Source of the DNA: Rhizobacter terrae
GTDB taxonomy: Bacteria > Pseudomonadota > Gammaproteobacteria > Burkholderiales > Burkholderiaceae_C
Reading direction: 5' to 3'
NCBI RefSeq assembly: GCF_003852895.1
Contig: NZ_QUSW01000010.1
Span: 124,001-188,000 of the forward strand
Length of the DNA stretch: 64,000 bases
Shown here piece after piece: positions 1 to 8,781 of the stretch. The first letter of the stretch is position 1, and each line of letters starts with the position of its first letter. A program made the translations under genes and the position numbers. The notes under the pieces were generated by a model. It was not told where the DNA came from and searched no databases. It saw nothing but the letters and a program-made list of their open reading frames with translations.

Positions 1-1
1 G

Positions 2-796
2 AGCGTGTTCAACCTCTTCTTCGAGAACAGCACCCGCACGCGCACCACCTTCGAGATCGCGGCCAAGCGCCTGAGCGCGGACGTGATCAACCTGGACATC
101 GCGAAGTCCTCCGCCTCCAAGGGCGAGAGCCTGCTGGACACCATTGCCAACCTGTCGGCCATGCATGCCGACATGTTCGTGGTGCGCCACAGCGAGAGCG
201 GAGCGCCCTACCTCATCGCCCAGCACTGCGCGCCGCACGTGCACGTGGTGAACGCGGGCGACGGGCGGCATGCGCACCCGACGCAGGGGCTGCTGGACAT
301 GTACACCATCCGCCACTACAAGCAGGACTTCACCAAGCTGACCGTGGCGATCGTGGGCGACATCGTGCATTCGCGCGTGGCCCGCTCCGACATCCACGCG
401 CTGACCACGCTGGGCGTGCCCGAAGTGCGGGCCGTGGGCCCCAAGACGCTGGTGCCCGGCGACCTGAAGGAGATGGGCGTGCGCGTGTGCCACGACATGG
501 CCGAAGGCATCAGGGGCGCCGACGTGATCATCATGCTGCGCCTGCAGAACGAGCGCATGAGCGGCGCGATGCTGCCCTCGGCCGGCGAGTTCTTCAAGAA
601 CTACGGACTCACGCAGGAGAAGCTGGCGCTGGCCAAGCCCGATGCGATCGTGATGCACCCGGGCCCAATCAACCGCGGCGTGGAGATCGATTCCTCCGTG
701 GCCGACGGCAAGCAGAGCGTCATCCTGCCACAGGTCACCTTCGGCATCGCGGTGCGCATGGCGGTGATGTCGACGATTGCTGGAAACAACGCCTGA
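2..796 (+). CDS. pyrB: Aspartate carbamoyltransferase catalytic subunit, 5'-truncated by window edge
   Basis: The second step of de novo pyrimidine synthesis, joining carbamoyl phosphate to aspartate in the cytosol. The visible 264 codons begin just before the carbamoyl-phosphate motif STRTRT (near nt 29-46). They continue through the HPTQGLLD motif (nt 275-300) and the C-terminal [11 protein letters not shown] motif (nt 656-688). The family is normally about 310-335 residues, so roughly 50-70 N-terminal residues lie left of the window. The in-frame GTG at nt 5 is internal and not a real start. A degenerate dihydroorotase follows 14 nt downstream. That arrangement is known from the Pseudomonas-type ATCase, in which PyrB assembles with an inactive PyrC' subunit. 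Identity is secure; holoenzyme type is inferred from the neighbour. Confidence 0.96.
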   Translation, partial: SVFNLFFENSTRTRTTFEIAAKRLSADVINLDIAKSSASKGESLLDTIANLSAMHADMFVVRHSESGAPYLIAQHCAPHVHVVNAGDGRHAHPTQGLLDMYTIRHYKQDFTKLTVAIVGDIVHSRVARSDIHALTTLGVPEVRAVGPKTLVPGDLKEMGVRVCHDMAEGIRGADVIIMLRLQNERMSGAMLPSAGEFFKNYGLTQEKLALAKPDAIVMHPGPINRGVEIDSSVADGKQSVILPQVTFGIAVRMAVMSTIAGNNA

Positions 797-810
797 GGAA
801 CGCCACAAGA

Positions 811-2106
811 ATGAAGATCCTCATCAAGAACGGCCGCGTCATCGACCCGGCCACCGGCCGCGACGAAGTGGCCGACATCGCGATCGCGGCGGGCCGCATC
901 GTGTCCATCGGGCAGGTCAGTCCCGACTTCCACGCCAGCCGCAAGATCGACGCCACCGGGCTCATCGTCGCGCCGGGCCTCGTGGACCTCGCGGTGCGCC
1001 TGCGCGAACCGGGCCACGAGCACGAAGGCATGCTCGAAAGCGAGATGTCGGCGGCGCTGGCCGGCGGCGTCACCAGTCTCGTGTGCCTGCCCGACACCGA
1101 CCCGGTGCTCGACGAACCGGGCCTCGTGGAGATGCTCAAGTTCCGCGCCCGCAACCTCAACCAGTCGCACGTCTACCCGCTGGGCGCGCTGACGCGCAGG
1201 CTCGAAGGCGAGGTGCTGACCGAGATGGCCGAGCTGACCGAAGCCGGCTGCGTGGGCTTCTCGCAGGCCGAGGTGCCCATCAAGGACACGCTGGTGCTGC
1301 ACCGCGCGCTGCAATACGCCGCGACCTTCGGCTACACCACCTGGCTGCGTCCGCAGGACCACTACCTCGGCAACGGCGTGGCCGCCAAGGGGGCGCTTGC
1401 CACGCGCATGGGCCTGAGCGGCGTGCCGGTGATCGCCGAGACCATCGCGCTCAGCACCATCTTCGAACTCGTGCGCGACACCCGCGCCCGCGTGCACCTG
1501 TGCCGCCTCAGCAGCGCCGCGGGCATCGAGCTCGTGCGCCAGGCCAAGGCCGAGGGCCTGCCCATCACCTGCGACGTGAGCGTGAACCACATCCACCTCA
1601 CGGACGTCGACATCGGCTACTTCAATGCCGCCATGCGCCTCACGCCGCCGCTGCGCCAGCAGCGCGACCGCGATGCCATCCGCGCCGGCCTGCTGGACGG
1701 CACCATCGACGCCATCGTCAGCGACCACACGCCGGTGGACGAGGACATGAAGACCCTGCCCTTCGCCGAGGCCGAGCCCGGCGCGACTGCGCTGGAGCTG
1801 ATGCTCGGGCTCACGCTGCAGTGGGGCGAGCAGGCCGGGCTGTCGATCGCACAGTCACTGGCGAAGATCACCAGCTCGCCGGTGCACGTGCTGGGCGAGT
1901 CGCTGGGCTCGCTCGGGTCCAGCGCTGGCCGGCTCGCCATCGGCGGCGTGGCCGACCTGTGCATGTTCTCGCCCGACGAGCGCTGGGTGGTGAAGCCCGA
2001 CGCGCTCAAGAGCCAGGGCAAGCACACGCCCTTCGACGGCCATGAGCTGCCCGGCAAGGTGAAGTGCACGGTCGTCGCGGGACAAATTGCCCACGAGGCG
2101 TTCTGA
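811..2106 (+). CDS. pyrC': Dihydroorotase-like protein (PyrC'-type, probably non-catalytic)
   Basis: A 431-residue amidohydrolase-fold protein of the dihydroorotase family. The ATG at 811 is chosen because the family-like N-terminus (MKILIKNGRVIDP) starts there; longer in-frame ORFs run into pyrB. The metal ligands are eroded. The first-strand HxH of DxHxHLREPG is replaced, the sequence reading DLAVRLREPG. The TDHAPH loop reads SDHTPV, and the region expected to read H-x-x-H-V-S-T has HLCRLSS. In Pseudomonas the PyrC' homologue next to pyrB lacks the same ligands and serves as a structural partner for PyrB. I infer the same role here, with the active dihydroorotase encoded elsewhere. It could alternatively be annotated simply as dihydroorotase. 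Confidence 0.88.
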   Translation: MKILIKNGRVIDPATGRDEVADIAIAAGRIVSIGQVSPDFHASRKIDATGLIVAPGLVDLAVRLREPGHEHEGMLESEMSAALAGGVTSLVCLPDTDPVLDEPGLVEMLKFRARNLNQSHVYPLGALTRRLEGEVLTEMAELTEAGCVGFSQAEVPIKDTLVLHRALQYAATFGYTTWLRPQDHYLGNGVAAKGALATRMGLSGVPVIAETIALSTIFELVRDTRARVHLCRLSSAAGIELVRQAKAEGLPITCDVSVNHIHLTDVDIGYFNAAMRLTPPLRQQRDRDAIRAGLLDGTIDAIVSDHTPVDEDMKTLPFAEAEPGATALELMLGLTLQWGEQAGLSIAQSLAKITSSPVHVLGESLGSLGSSAGRLAIGGVADLCMFSPDERWVVKPDALKSQGKHTPFDGHELPGKVKCTVVAGQIAHEAF

Positions 2107-2108
2107 CC

Positions 2109-2846
2109 TTGCAGCTTCTCCTCGGCGTCTGGCGCGTCGTCGTCGCCATCGTGCACCTGCTGCATGGCGCGCTGATCTGCCTGTTCATCTTCCCCTTCCT
2201 CGCGGCGCACGGCCGCCTGGCCCGGGTCGGATGGTGGAGCGCGCGCATGCTGCGCATCCTGGGCATCGGTTTGGATGCCAGCGGCACGCCGCGCGGCCCG
2301 GCGACGCTGGTGATTGCCAACCACGTGTCCTGGCTGGACATCCTCGCCATCAACGCGGTCTATCCGTGCCGCTTCGTGTCCAAGTCCGACGTGCGGCACT
2401 GGCCGCTGATCGGCTGGCTGGTGGCCTGCGGCGGCACCTTGTTCATCGAGCGCGAGCGCAAGCGCGATGCCCTGCGGGTGGTGCACCAGGTGGCCGACGC
2501 CTTGAAGAAGGGCGACACCATCGCCCTCTTTCCCGAGGGCACCACCAGCGAAGGCCACGGCCTGCTGACTTTCCATGCCAACCTGCTGCAGGCTGCGGTG
2601 TCCACCGGCGTGCCGGTGCAGCCGGTGGCCTTGCGCTTTTCCGATGCCCTGGAGCCGGTGAGCCAGGCGGCGGCCTACGTGGGCGACACCCATCTCATCC
2701 GCTCGCTGTGGATGATCGTGACTGCTCGGGCCATGCGGGTGCGCGTGGACTGGCTGCCAGCGGTGGAGTCCCACGGGGCTGACCGGCGGGAGTTGTCCGA
2801 CCACTTGCGGGAAGCGATCCTGCAGTCACTGGGCGTGACGAAGTAG
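2109..2846 (+). CDS. 1-acyl-sn-glycerol-3-phosphate acyltransferase (PlsC family)
   Basis: A 245-residue membrane-associated acyltransferase likely to convert lysophosphatidic acid to phosphatidic acid in phospholipid synthesis. It has an N-terminal hydrophobic segment (about residues 1-35), the catalytic NHxxxxD box (NHVSWLD, nt 2320-2340) and the FPEGT box (nt 2530-2544). No ATG fits a sensible start; TTG at 2109, two nt after the pyrC' stop, is the best choice and implies translational coupling. The block pyrB-pyrC'-plsC therefore looks like one transcript. An ornithine-lipid (OlsA-type) acyltransferase role cannot be excluded. Confidence 0.88.
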   Translation: MQLLLGVWRVVVAIVHLLHGALICLFIFPFLAAHGRLARVGWWSARMLRILGIGLDASGTPRGPATLVIANHVSWLDILAINAVYPCRFVSKSDVRHWPLIGWLVACGGTLFIERERKRDALRVVHQVADALKKGDTIALFPEGTTSEGHGLLTFHANLLQAAVSTGVPVQPVALRFSDALEPVSQAAAYVGDTHLIRSLWMIVTARAMRVRVDWLPAVESHGADRRELSDHLREAILQSLGVTK

Positions 2847-2936
2847 GCAACGCACCGCCGGGCGCGCGGAGAAGCCCTTGCTTTGCGTGCCTTATTTTTC
2901 AGCAGGACGGCATGAATAGGCGTTCAATCCCCATTC

Positions 2937-4091
2937 ATGCAACTCCTGAAACTTGCTCACACCATGGTTCGCCTCGGCGCGCCCTTGCCGTGGGCCGTTC
3001 GGGATTCCACCGGAAAGCTGCTCCTCGCGCAGGGCCATGTGCTGGAGAACGCCGAGCAGCTGACGCTCATGCTCAAGCACGGCGCCTTCGTGGATGCCGA
3101 AGAGGCGAGGGCCGCGGCCAAGCTCGCCGCCGACCAGCGGCAGCTCAAGGAGCAACAGCAACCCCAGCAAGGCCAGCAACGCCCGGTCAATCTGTTCACC
3201 CTGTGGGAACGGTTGATGTGGCAGCTGGACCGCGCGCTGCGCAGCACCGAGGAAGCCGGCTTCGCCGACCGCGCACGGGAGGTGGCCGGCCAGATCATCG
3301 CGCTGACCGAGCGCGACCCCGACGTCGCCATTTACCACTGTGTGCGCCAGGACCCCAAGCGCCTGGCCATCTACGGCCTGTCGCATGCCATGCACTGCGG
3401 CCTGGTGTGCCTGCTGGTCGCACGTCGCATCGGCTGGGATGACGCCCAGGTCAACACCGCGGTCCGCGCCGCGCTCACCATGAACATCTCGACCCTGGAG
3501 CTCCAGGGCCGGCTGGCGGTGCAGGGCGTGGCGCCCACGCCGAACCAGAAGGAGCAGCTCACCTCGCATCCGACCAGGAGCATGGAGATGCTCAAGGCCG
3601 GTGGCGTCGAGGACGAGGACTGGATCAACGCCGTCTGGCACCACCATGAGAAGGCCGACGGCTCGGGATATCCGAACCACGTGAAGGACCCGGGCGACGT
3701 CGCGAAGATGCTCCACGCCGTCGATGTCTACTTGGCCAAGATCAGCCCGCGCACCGGACGCACGCCCTTGACCACGCAGATGGCCGCGCGTCAGCTCTTC
3801 CAGGAAGACCAGGGACCCATCGCTGCGGGCATCGTGAAGGAAGTGGGCCTGTTCCCGCCCGGGCAGTTCGTGAAGCTGAAGTCTGGCGAGCACGCCGTGG
3901 TGATCCGCCGAGCGGCACATGCCAACCAGCCGACCGTGGCCTGCATCACCGACCGAAGCGGCATGCCCATCGTGAACCCCGTGGTGCGCGACACCGCCAA
4001 GCCCGACCACGCGATTGCGGCGGCCGTGGGCGACAACACCGGGGTGGTGCTGCGATTCCCACCGGAGCGGCTGTACGGCCTTCCGGAATGA
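2937..4091 (+). CDS. HD-GYP-like phosphohydrolase domain protein with degenerate HD dyad
   Basis: A 384-residue cytosolic protein. An N-terminal region of about 140 residues contains a Gln-rich stretch (about residues 68-85). It is followed by an HD-GYP-like domain carrying HHHEKADGSGYP (nt 3640-3672). HD-GYP enzymes hydrolyse cyclic di-GMP using a metal site that needs an HD dyad in the context LLHDIGK. Here the aligned segment is AALTMNIS (nt 3469-3492), so both H and D are lost while the GYP half is kept. The C-terminal 80 residues resemble the extension of many Burkholderiales HD-GYP-like proteins. It may be a c-di-GMP sensor or an inactive enzyme rather than a phosphodiesterase. The gene stands alone, ending in a terminator shared with gpmA. 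Confidence 0.8.
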   Translation: MQLLKLAHTMVRLGAPLPWAVRDSTGKLLLAQGHVLENAEQLTLMLKHGAFVDAEEARAAAKLAADQRQLKEQQQPQQGQQRPVNLFTLWERLMWQLDRALRSTEEAGFADRAREVAGQIIALTERDPDVAIYHCVRQDPKRLAIYGLSHAMHCGLVCLLVARRIGWDDAQVNTAVRAALTMNISTLELQGRLAVQGVAPTPNQKEQLTSHPTRSMEMLKAGGVEDEDWINAVWHHHEKADGSGYPNHVKDPGDVAKMLHAVDVYLAKISPRTGRTPLTTQMAARQLFQEDQGPIAAGIVKEVGLFPPGQFVKLKSGEHAVVIRRAAHANQPTVACITDRSGMPIVNPVVRDTAKPDHAIAAAVGDNTGVVLRFPPERLYGLPE

Positions 4092-4092
4092 A

Positions 4093-4116
4093 AAAGGCGC
4101 CGCATGCGGCGCCTTT
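4093..4116. terminator. Bidirectional rho-independent terminator
   Basis: A perfect 24-nt palindrome (two 12-nt arms, AAAGGCGCCGCA and its complement) lies directly after the HD-GYP-like stop codon. An A run precedes it and a T run follows it, so it can end transcription from both strands. It sits between the convergent HD-GYP-like gene and gpmA. Confidence 0.9.
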
Positions 4117-4137
4117 GTTCTTGGAGGGGCAGGACGT

Positions 4138-4881
4138 TCAGGCCTTGCCCTGGTTCGCCACCGCAGCGGCCGCCTTCGCAGCCGCTTCCGCATCGCCCAG
4201 GTAGTAGCTCTTGATGGGCTTCAGGTCGGCATCCAGTTCGTACACCAGCGGAATGCCGTTGGGAATGTTCAGGCCCACGATGTCGTCGTCGGAGATGTTG
4301 TCCAGGTACTTCACCAGCGCGCGGATGCTGTTGCCGTGCGCGGCGATCAGCACGCGCTTGCCGCTCTTGATGGCGGGTGCCAGCTCCGAATTCCAGTAGG
4401 GCAGCACGCGCGCGACGGTGTCCTTCAGGCACTCGGTGAGCGGCACGTCCTTCGGGTCGAGCTTGGCGTAGCGCAGGTCGCCGCGCTCGCTGCGCGGATC
4501 CGTGGCTTCCAGCGGGGGCGGCGGCACGTCGTAGCTGCGGCGCCAGACCAGCACCTGTGCGTCGCCGTACTGCTTGGCCGTCTCGGCCTTGTTCAGCCCT
4601 TGCAGGCCGCCGTAGTGGCGCTCGTTCAGGCGCCAGGAGTTGATGACCGGCAGCCAGGTGCGGTCCATCTGGTCCAGGGCGTGCCACAGCGTCCACACAG
4701 CGCGCTTGAGCACCGAGGTGTAGGCCACGTCGAACTCGTAGCCCTCGGCCTTGAGCAGGCGGCCGGCCTGCTTGGCCTGCTCGACGCCCGTGGGCGTGAG
4801 GTCCACGTCGGTCCAGCCGGTGAAGCGGTTTTCAAGGTTCCAGGTGGATTCGCCGTGGCGGATGAGGACGAGCTTGTACAT
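4138..4881 (-). CDS. gpmA: 2,3-bisphosphoglycerate-dependent phosphoglycerate mutase
   Basis: Interconverts 3- and 2-phosphoglycerate in glycolysis and gluconeogenesis. The 247-residue length matches the dPGM family. The phospho-histidine motif is at the N-terminus (RHGESTWN, residues 8-15, H9 phosphorylated), and the second histidine is in [13 protein letters not shown] near residue 182. The ATG is complementary to nt 4879-4881. The gene converges on the HD-GYP-like gene and diverges from the rhodanese gene across about 105 nt. Confidence 0.97.
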   Translation of the reverse strand: MYKLVLIRHGESTWNLENRFTGWTDVDLTPTGVEQAKQAGRLLKAEGYEFDVAYTSVLKRAVWTLWHALDQMDRTWLPVINSWRLNERHYGGLQGLNKAETAKQYGDAQVLVWRRSYDVPPPPLEATDPRSERGDLRYAKLDPKDVPLTECLKDTVARVLPYWNSELAPAIKSGKRVLIAAHGNSIRALVKYLDNISDDDIVGLNIPNGIPLVYELDADLKPIKSYYLGDAEAAAKAAAAVANQGKA

Positions 4882-4939
4882 GGTCGGGCCTGTGGGTGGG
4901 ATGGTCGGCAGGGTGAGGATGCGAAAGGCGCGCGAATTC

Positions 4940-4945
4940 TATAAT
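4940..4945 (+). promoter_or_regulatory. Candidate -10 hexamer upstream of the rhodanese-grxC-secB block
   Basis: A perfect TATAAT lies 41 nt before the rhodanese TTG start, in the divergent gap after gpmA. No convincing -35 hexamer is visible at 16-18 nt spacing, so this is a suggestion only. Confidence 0.4.
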
Positions 4946-4986
4946 CCCGGGCTTTGCGCCAAGGCGCAGCCACCTGGGCTAGACAC

Positions 4987-5397
4987 TTGAAGTTCCTCAT
5001 CGACAACTGGTTCCTCGTCGCCTCCGCGCTCATTTCCGGCGGCATGCTCCTGTGGCCCATGATCCAGCGCGGCGCGGCCGGCGGCATCGGCACCTCGGAA
5101 GCGGTGACGCTCATCAACCGGCAAAAGGGCGTGCTCATCGACGTGAGCGAGCCGGCCGAATACGCGGCCGGCCATGCCGGCGGGGCGCGCAACGTGCCGC
5201 TGGCCAAGCTGGAGGGCGCGTCCGAGCTACCCAAGAACAAGTCCTTGCCGCTGGTGGTGCTGTGCGCCACCGGCGCACGCTCGGCCAAGGCCGTCGCTAT
5301 CCTCAAGAAGCAGGGCTACGAGAACGTGAGCTCCTTGAACGGCGGCCTGCGCGCATGGCGCGACGCGAATCTGCCGGTCGAGAAGTCCGCGGCCTGA
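4987..5397 (+). CDS. Membrane-anchored rhodanese-like domain protein
   Basis: A 136-residue protein with one N-terminal membrane segment (about residues 8-26) and a single rhodanese domain. The catalytic cysteine is in the CATGARS loop (C93). Rhodanese domains carry persulfide sulfur and move it to acceptors. The start is set at TTG 4987 (MKFLIDNW), because the longer in-frame version begins in the promoter region with a non-family tail. It leads a block with grxC and secB, a gene order common in Burkholderiales and suggestive of thiol/sulfur housekeeping. The specific physiological acceptor is not known. Confidence 0.85.
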   Translation: MKFLIDNWFLVASALISGGMLLWPMIQRGAAGGIGTSEAVTLINRQKGVLIDVSEPAEYAAGHAGGARNVPLAKLEGASELPKNKSLPLVVLCATGARSAKAVAILKKQGYENVSSLNGGLRAWRDANLPVEKSAA

Positions 5398-5448
5398 GCC
5401 TTCGCAACAACGCCTTCGCACCCACGAGCCGAGACGAGAACCGCGAAC

Positions 5449-5706
5449 ATGGCCCACGTGAAGATGTACACCACGCAGGTGTGTCCGTACTGCATCCGCG
5501 CCAAGAACCTGCTCAAGCAGCGGGGCGTGGAAGCCATTGAAGAGGTCCGGGTGGATCTCAACCCCGCCGAGCGCCAGACCATGATGCAGATCACCGGCCG
5601 GCGCACCGTGCCGCAGATCTTCATCGGCGACACCCACGTGGGCGGTTGCGACGACCTGATCGACCTCGACCAGCGCGGTGGGCTCATGCCCCTTCTGCAG
5701 TCGTAA
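5449..5706 (+). CDS. grxC: Glutaredoxin 3
   Basis: An 85-residue dithiol glutaredoxin reducing protein disulfides and mixed disulfides with glutathione in the cytosol. The active site CPYC is at residues 12-15, and the TVPQIFIG stretch carries the conserved cis-proline. Length and motifs are typical for GrxC. It lies 51 nt after the rhodanese gene and 93 nt before secB. Confidence 0.96.
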   Translation: MAHVKMYTTQVCPYCIRAKNLLKQRGVEAIEEVRVDLNPAERQTMMQITGRRTVPQIFIGDTHVGGCDDLIDLDQRGGLMPLLQS

Positions 5707-5799
5707 ACCACGATCCGGGGCGTCATACGCCTCGGTCATAATCGCCCGTTCAGCCCGCACATTCCGGTCGCGGGCTTTCTTTCGATCGCGAGACATCTC

Positions 5800-6264
5800 A
5801 TGGCAGACGAGAACCAGCAACCAGTCTTCAACATTCAGCGCATCTACCTCAAGGACTTGTCGCTGGAGCAGCCGAATTCGCCGCAGATCCTCCTGGAGCA
5901 GGCTCAGCCGCAGGTGGACATCAACCTCGCTCTCGCCGCCGAGCCGGTGGCCGACGGCGTGTACGAAGTGGCCGTGACCGCCACCGTGACCACCAAGGTC
6001 AACGACAAGACGCTGTTCCTGGTCGAGGCCAAGCAGGCCGGCATCTTCGAGATCCGCAACATTCCCGAGGACCAGTTGCAGCCCATCATCGGCATCGCCT
6101 GCCCGGGCATCGTCTACCCCTACCTGCGTGCCATCGTCTCCGACGTGTGCACCCGTGCCGGCTTCCCGCCGGTGGTCCTGTCGGAAGTGAACTTCCAGGC
6201 CATGTTCGAAGCCCAGCGCGCGCAAGCCGAAGCTGCGAACGGCGCGGCCGCCGCCATCAACTGA
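5800..6264 (+). CDS. secB: Protein-export chaperone SecB
   Basis: A 154-residue homotetrameric chaperone that keeps secretory precursors unfolded and hands them to SecA. It shows the family core, including [14 protein letters not shown] near the N-terminus and the [17 protein letters not shown] segment (nt 6100-6150). The C-terminal tail is Ala-rich. Adjacent to grxC upstream and gpsA downstream, the usual neighbourhood in proteobacteria. Confidence 0.97.
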   Translation: MADENQQPVFNIQRIYLKDLSLEQPNSPQILLEQAQPQVDINLALAAEPVADGVYEVAVTATVTTKVNDKTLFLVEAKQAGIFEIRNIPEDQLQPIIGIACPGIVYPYLRAIVSDVCTRAGFPPVVLSEVNFQAMFEAQRAQAEAANGAAAAIN

Positions 6265-6325
6265 TGGTTGTCTTGCGCCGCTGCGCATCGGCTCCGCACG
6301 GGGCCTCGCGACAACGGGTCGGCCG

Positions 6326-7309
6326 ATGAACCTCACCATCCTTGGCGGCGGCGCATGGGGTACCGCGCTGGCCATCAATGCCAGCGCGCGCCATGCCACC
6401 CGGCTGTGGGTGCGCGACACCGAGCAGGCGCACCGCATGCGCACGCACCAGCGCAACGAGCGCTACCTGCGCGAGGTGCGGCTGCCCGACACGCTGCAGA
6501 TCAGCACCGACTTCGACAGCTCGGTGGAGTTCGCCCGCGACGGTCTGGTCATCATTGCCACACCCATGTCCGCCCTGTCGGAAATGCTCAAGCGCCTGCC
6601 GGCCGATCCGCCGGGCGTGATGTGGCTGTGCAAGGGCTTCCAGGAAGGCACCGGCTGGCTGGGCCATGAGGTGGCCAAGGCCGTGTGCCCGCAGGCCCGC
6701 GTGGGTGTGCTGTCCGGGCCGAGCTTTGCCATCGAGGTCGCGCAAGGGCGGCCCACGGCGCTGGTGGCCGCGAGCCACGACGCCACGCTGTGCGACGAAG
6801 CCGTGGCCGCGCTGCACAGCGAGAACCTGCGCATCTACACCTCGACCGATCCGATTGGCGTGGAGGTGGGCGGCGCGGTGAAGAACGTGCTGGCGATCGC
6901 CACGGGCATCGCCGACGGCATGAACCTGGGGCTCAACGCCCGCGCCGCACTGGTGACCCGCGGCCTCGCGGAGATGACGCGCCTGGGCATGTCACTGGGT
7001 GCACAGCCCGGCACCTTCATGGGCCTGAGCGGCCTGGGTGACCTGGTGCTCACCGCCACGGGCGACCTGTCTCGCAACCGCAAGGTGGGCCTTCTGCTGG
7101 CGCAAGGGCTGCCCTTGCAGCAGATCCTTCGCGAGCTGGGCCACGTGGCCGAGGGCGTCTACAGCGCGGCCATGGTGCTGCGCCGGGCGCAGGCGCGCGG
7201 CGTGGAGATGCCCATCACCGAAGCCGTGGTCGCGGTGCTCGAAGGCCGCATGACCCCGCGCGAAGCGGTCGAACAACTCATGGGCCGCGAAGCGCGCTCC
7301 GAACACTGA
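6326..7309 (+). CDS. gpsA: NAD(P)H-dependent glycerol-3-phosphate dehydrogenase
   Basis: Reduces dihydroxyacetone phosphate to sn-glycerol 3-phosphate, the backbone for phospholipids. The 327-residue protein begins with the dinucleotide-binding motif GGGAWG (residues 7-12). It contains the catalytic lysine region [17 protein letters not shown] (around residue 190) and the substrate-binding C-terminal helical domain with [12 protein letters not shown]. It starts 61 nt after secB. Confidence 0.97.
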   Translation: MNLTILGGGAWGTALAINASARHATRLWVRDTEQAHRMRTHQRNERYLREVRLPDTLQISTDFDSSVEFARDGLVIIATPMSALSEMLKRLPADPPGVMWLCKGFQEGTGWLGHEVAKAVCPQARVGVLSGPSFAIEVAQGRPTALVAASHDATLCDEAVAALHSENLRIYTSTDPIGVEVGGAVKNVLAIATGIADGMNLGLNARAALVTRGLAEMTRLGMSLGAQPGTFMGLSGLGDLVLTATGDLSRNRKVGLLLAQGLPLQQILRELGHVAEGVYSAAMVLRRAQARGVEMPITEAVVAVLEGRMTPREAVEQLMGREARSEH

Positions 7310-7333
7310 TCCCGTCTTTCCAAGGTGCCTTCG

Positions 7334-8305
7334 ATGCAACGCCGCCGAGTCCTGCAAGCTGTTGCCGCGGGGGCGGCGTCCTTGTCGCTGCCGTCCTTTG
7401 CACAAGCCTGGCCGGCGCGGCCGATCAAGCTGGTGGTGCCGTTCCCGCCGGGCAGTTCGCCTGACATCATCGGCCGCCTGGTGGCCGAGCCGCTGGCGGC
7501 TGCGCTGGGTCAGCCGGTGGTCGTGGACAACCGGCCCGGCGCCGGCGGCAATCTGGGCACGGGCGTGGTCGCGAAGGCCGAGCCCGACGGCTACACCTTT
7601 CTGTTCACCATCCAGGGCCCGCTGGTCACGGCGCCGATGCTCAGCAAGAACCTGAGCTACGACCCCGCGAAAGACCTCGCCCCGGTGTCGCTCGTGGCCA
7701 CGTCGCCGAACGTGCTGGTGGTGGACCCGAAGCTCGGTGCCGCCACGCTGGCCGACTTCGTGCGCATCGCCAAGCAGAAGAAGGGCGAACTCAACTACGG
7801 CAGCGTGGGCAACGGCAGTGCCTCGCACCTGGCGATGGAGTCATTCAAGTCGCGCGCCGGCATCGACCTCGTGCACGTGCCTTACCAGGGCTTCCCGCAG
7901 GTGGTGAATGCCATCCTGGCCGGGCAGGTGCAGGCCGGCTTCATGGTGCCGGGCATCGCGATGGGCCAGGTCAAGGCCGGCAAGCTCAACGCGCTGGGCG
8001 TGACGACGCTGGGGCGGGCCTCCTCGCTGCCGGAGATGGCCACACTGGCGGAGCAGGGCTACCCCGGCTTCGAAGCGGTTTCCTGGCAGGCCGTGCTGGC
8101 GCCGGCGAAGACGCCGCGTCCCATCATCGAGCGGGTGTCGCGCGAACTGGTGCGCATCATCAAGAGCGACGAGGTGCGCTCGAAGGTGCTGGGGCAGTAC
8201 TTCAGCGCGGCCGGCACCGCACCGGAGGCACTCGCCACGCTGATGAAGGCCGAGCGCGAGAAGTGGGGCCAGGTGATCAAGGCGGCGGGCGTCCAGCCCG
8301 AATAG
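7334..8305 (+). CDS. Bug-family (TctC-like) periplasmic solute-binding protein
   Basis: A 323-residue binding protein of the tripartite tricarboxylate transporter type, expanded in Burkholderiales. An N-terminal signal peptide ends near SFAQA (residue 25), and the mature protein starts with the typical WPARPIKLVVPFPPG motif. The family motif DNRPGAGGNLGT (nt 7529-7562) is present. ATG 7334 is preferred over GTG 7325 because AAGG lies 8 nt before it. No TctA/TctB membrane genes are nearby, so it is an orphan; the ligand, often a carboxylic acid in this family, cannot be read from sequence. Confidence 0.9.
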   Translation: MQRRRVLQAVAAGAASLSLPSFAQAWPARPIKLVVPFPPGSSPDIIGRLVAEPLAAALGQPVVVDNRPGAGGNLGTGVVAKAEPDGYTFLFTIQGPLVTAPMLSKNLSYDPAKDLAPVSLVATSPNVLVVDPKLGAATLADFVRIAKQKKGELNYGSVGNGSASHLAMESFKSRAGIDLVHVPYQGFPQVVNAILAGQVQAGFMVPGIAMGQVKAGKLNALGVTTLGRASSLPEMATLAEQGYPGFEAVSWQAVLAPAKTPRPIIERVSRELVRIIKSDEVRSKVLGQYFSAAGTAPEALATLMKAEREKWGQVIKAAGVQPE

Positions 8306-8327
8306 TTGCGCCTGCCGTGCCTGGCGA

Positions 8328-8354
8328 TGTCACATCGCGCCGGGCTGCGTCGTC
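8328..8354 (+). promoter_or_regulatory. Predicted ECF41 sigma-factor promoter
   Basis: TGTCACA (8328-8334), a 16-nt spacer and CGTC (8351-8354) match the published ECF41 consensus TGTCACA-N16/17-CGTC exactly. The site lies 31 nt before the first gene of an operon whose last gene encodes an ECF41 sigma factor, so autoregulation is strongly suggested. Confidence 0.85.
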
Positions 8355-8385
8355 TAGTGGGTGAAGCCACTCTTCGACCTTTGCG

Positions 8386-8781
8386 ATGAACCTCTTTCGA
8401 TGGCTGTTGGCGGCGCTCCTTGCCGCCAATGGCTTGGCCATGCTTGCGGCACCCCGCGAGTGGTACGACTCAATTCCTGGAGTCGTGTCCACCGGGTCCT
8501 TCAATCCGCATTTCGTGCGCGACATCGGGTGCGCCTACCTGGTGGCCGGGTGCGGCATGGCGTGGCGCGCGCTCGATGCGCAGCGCGGCATGGCCGCGGC
8601 GCTGGCCGGCGCGGCGTTTCTCATCCTGCATGCCTTCGTGCACATCGGCGAGGTCATCGCCGGCGTGTGCGGCACCTCGGCCCTGTGGCGCGATGCACCC
8701 GGCGTGCTCGTTCCTGCGGGGCTGGCCCTGGTCCTGGCGCTTCCTTCTTTCACCCTGCGCAGACCCATCCATGCTGCTTGA
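8386..8781 (+). CDS. Small integral membrane protein of unknown function (ECF41 operon)
   Basis: A 131-residue protein with about four predicted membrane segments: residues 3-22, 44-62, 68-90 and 106-122. I recognise no enzymatic motif. It overlaps the next gene by 11 nt and begins just after the ECF41 promoter, so it is the first gene in that regulon. Small DoxX-like membrane proteins are sometimes found with ECF sigma factors, but I cannot assign this one to that family with confidence. Confidence 0.75.
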   Translation: MNLFRWLLAALLAANGLAMLAAPREWYDSIPGVVSTGSFNPHFVRDIGCAYLVAGCGMAWRALDAQRGMAAALAGAAFLILHAFVHIGEVIAGVCGTSALWRDAPGVLVPAGLALVLALPSFTLRRPIHAA

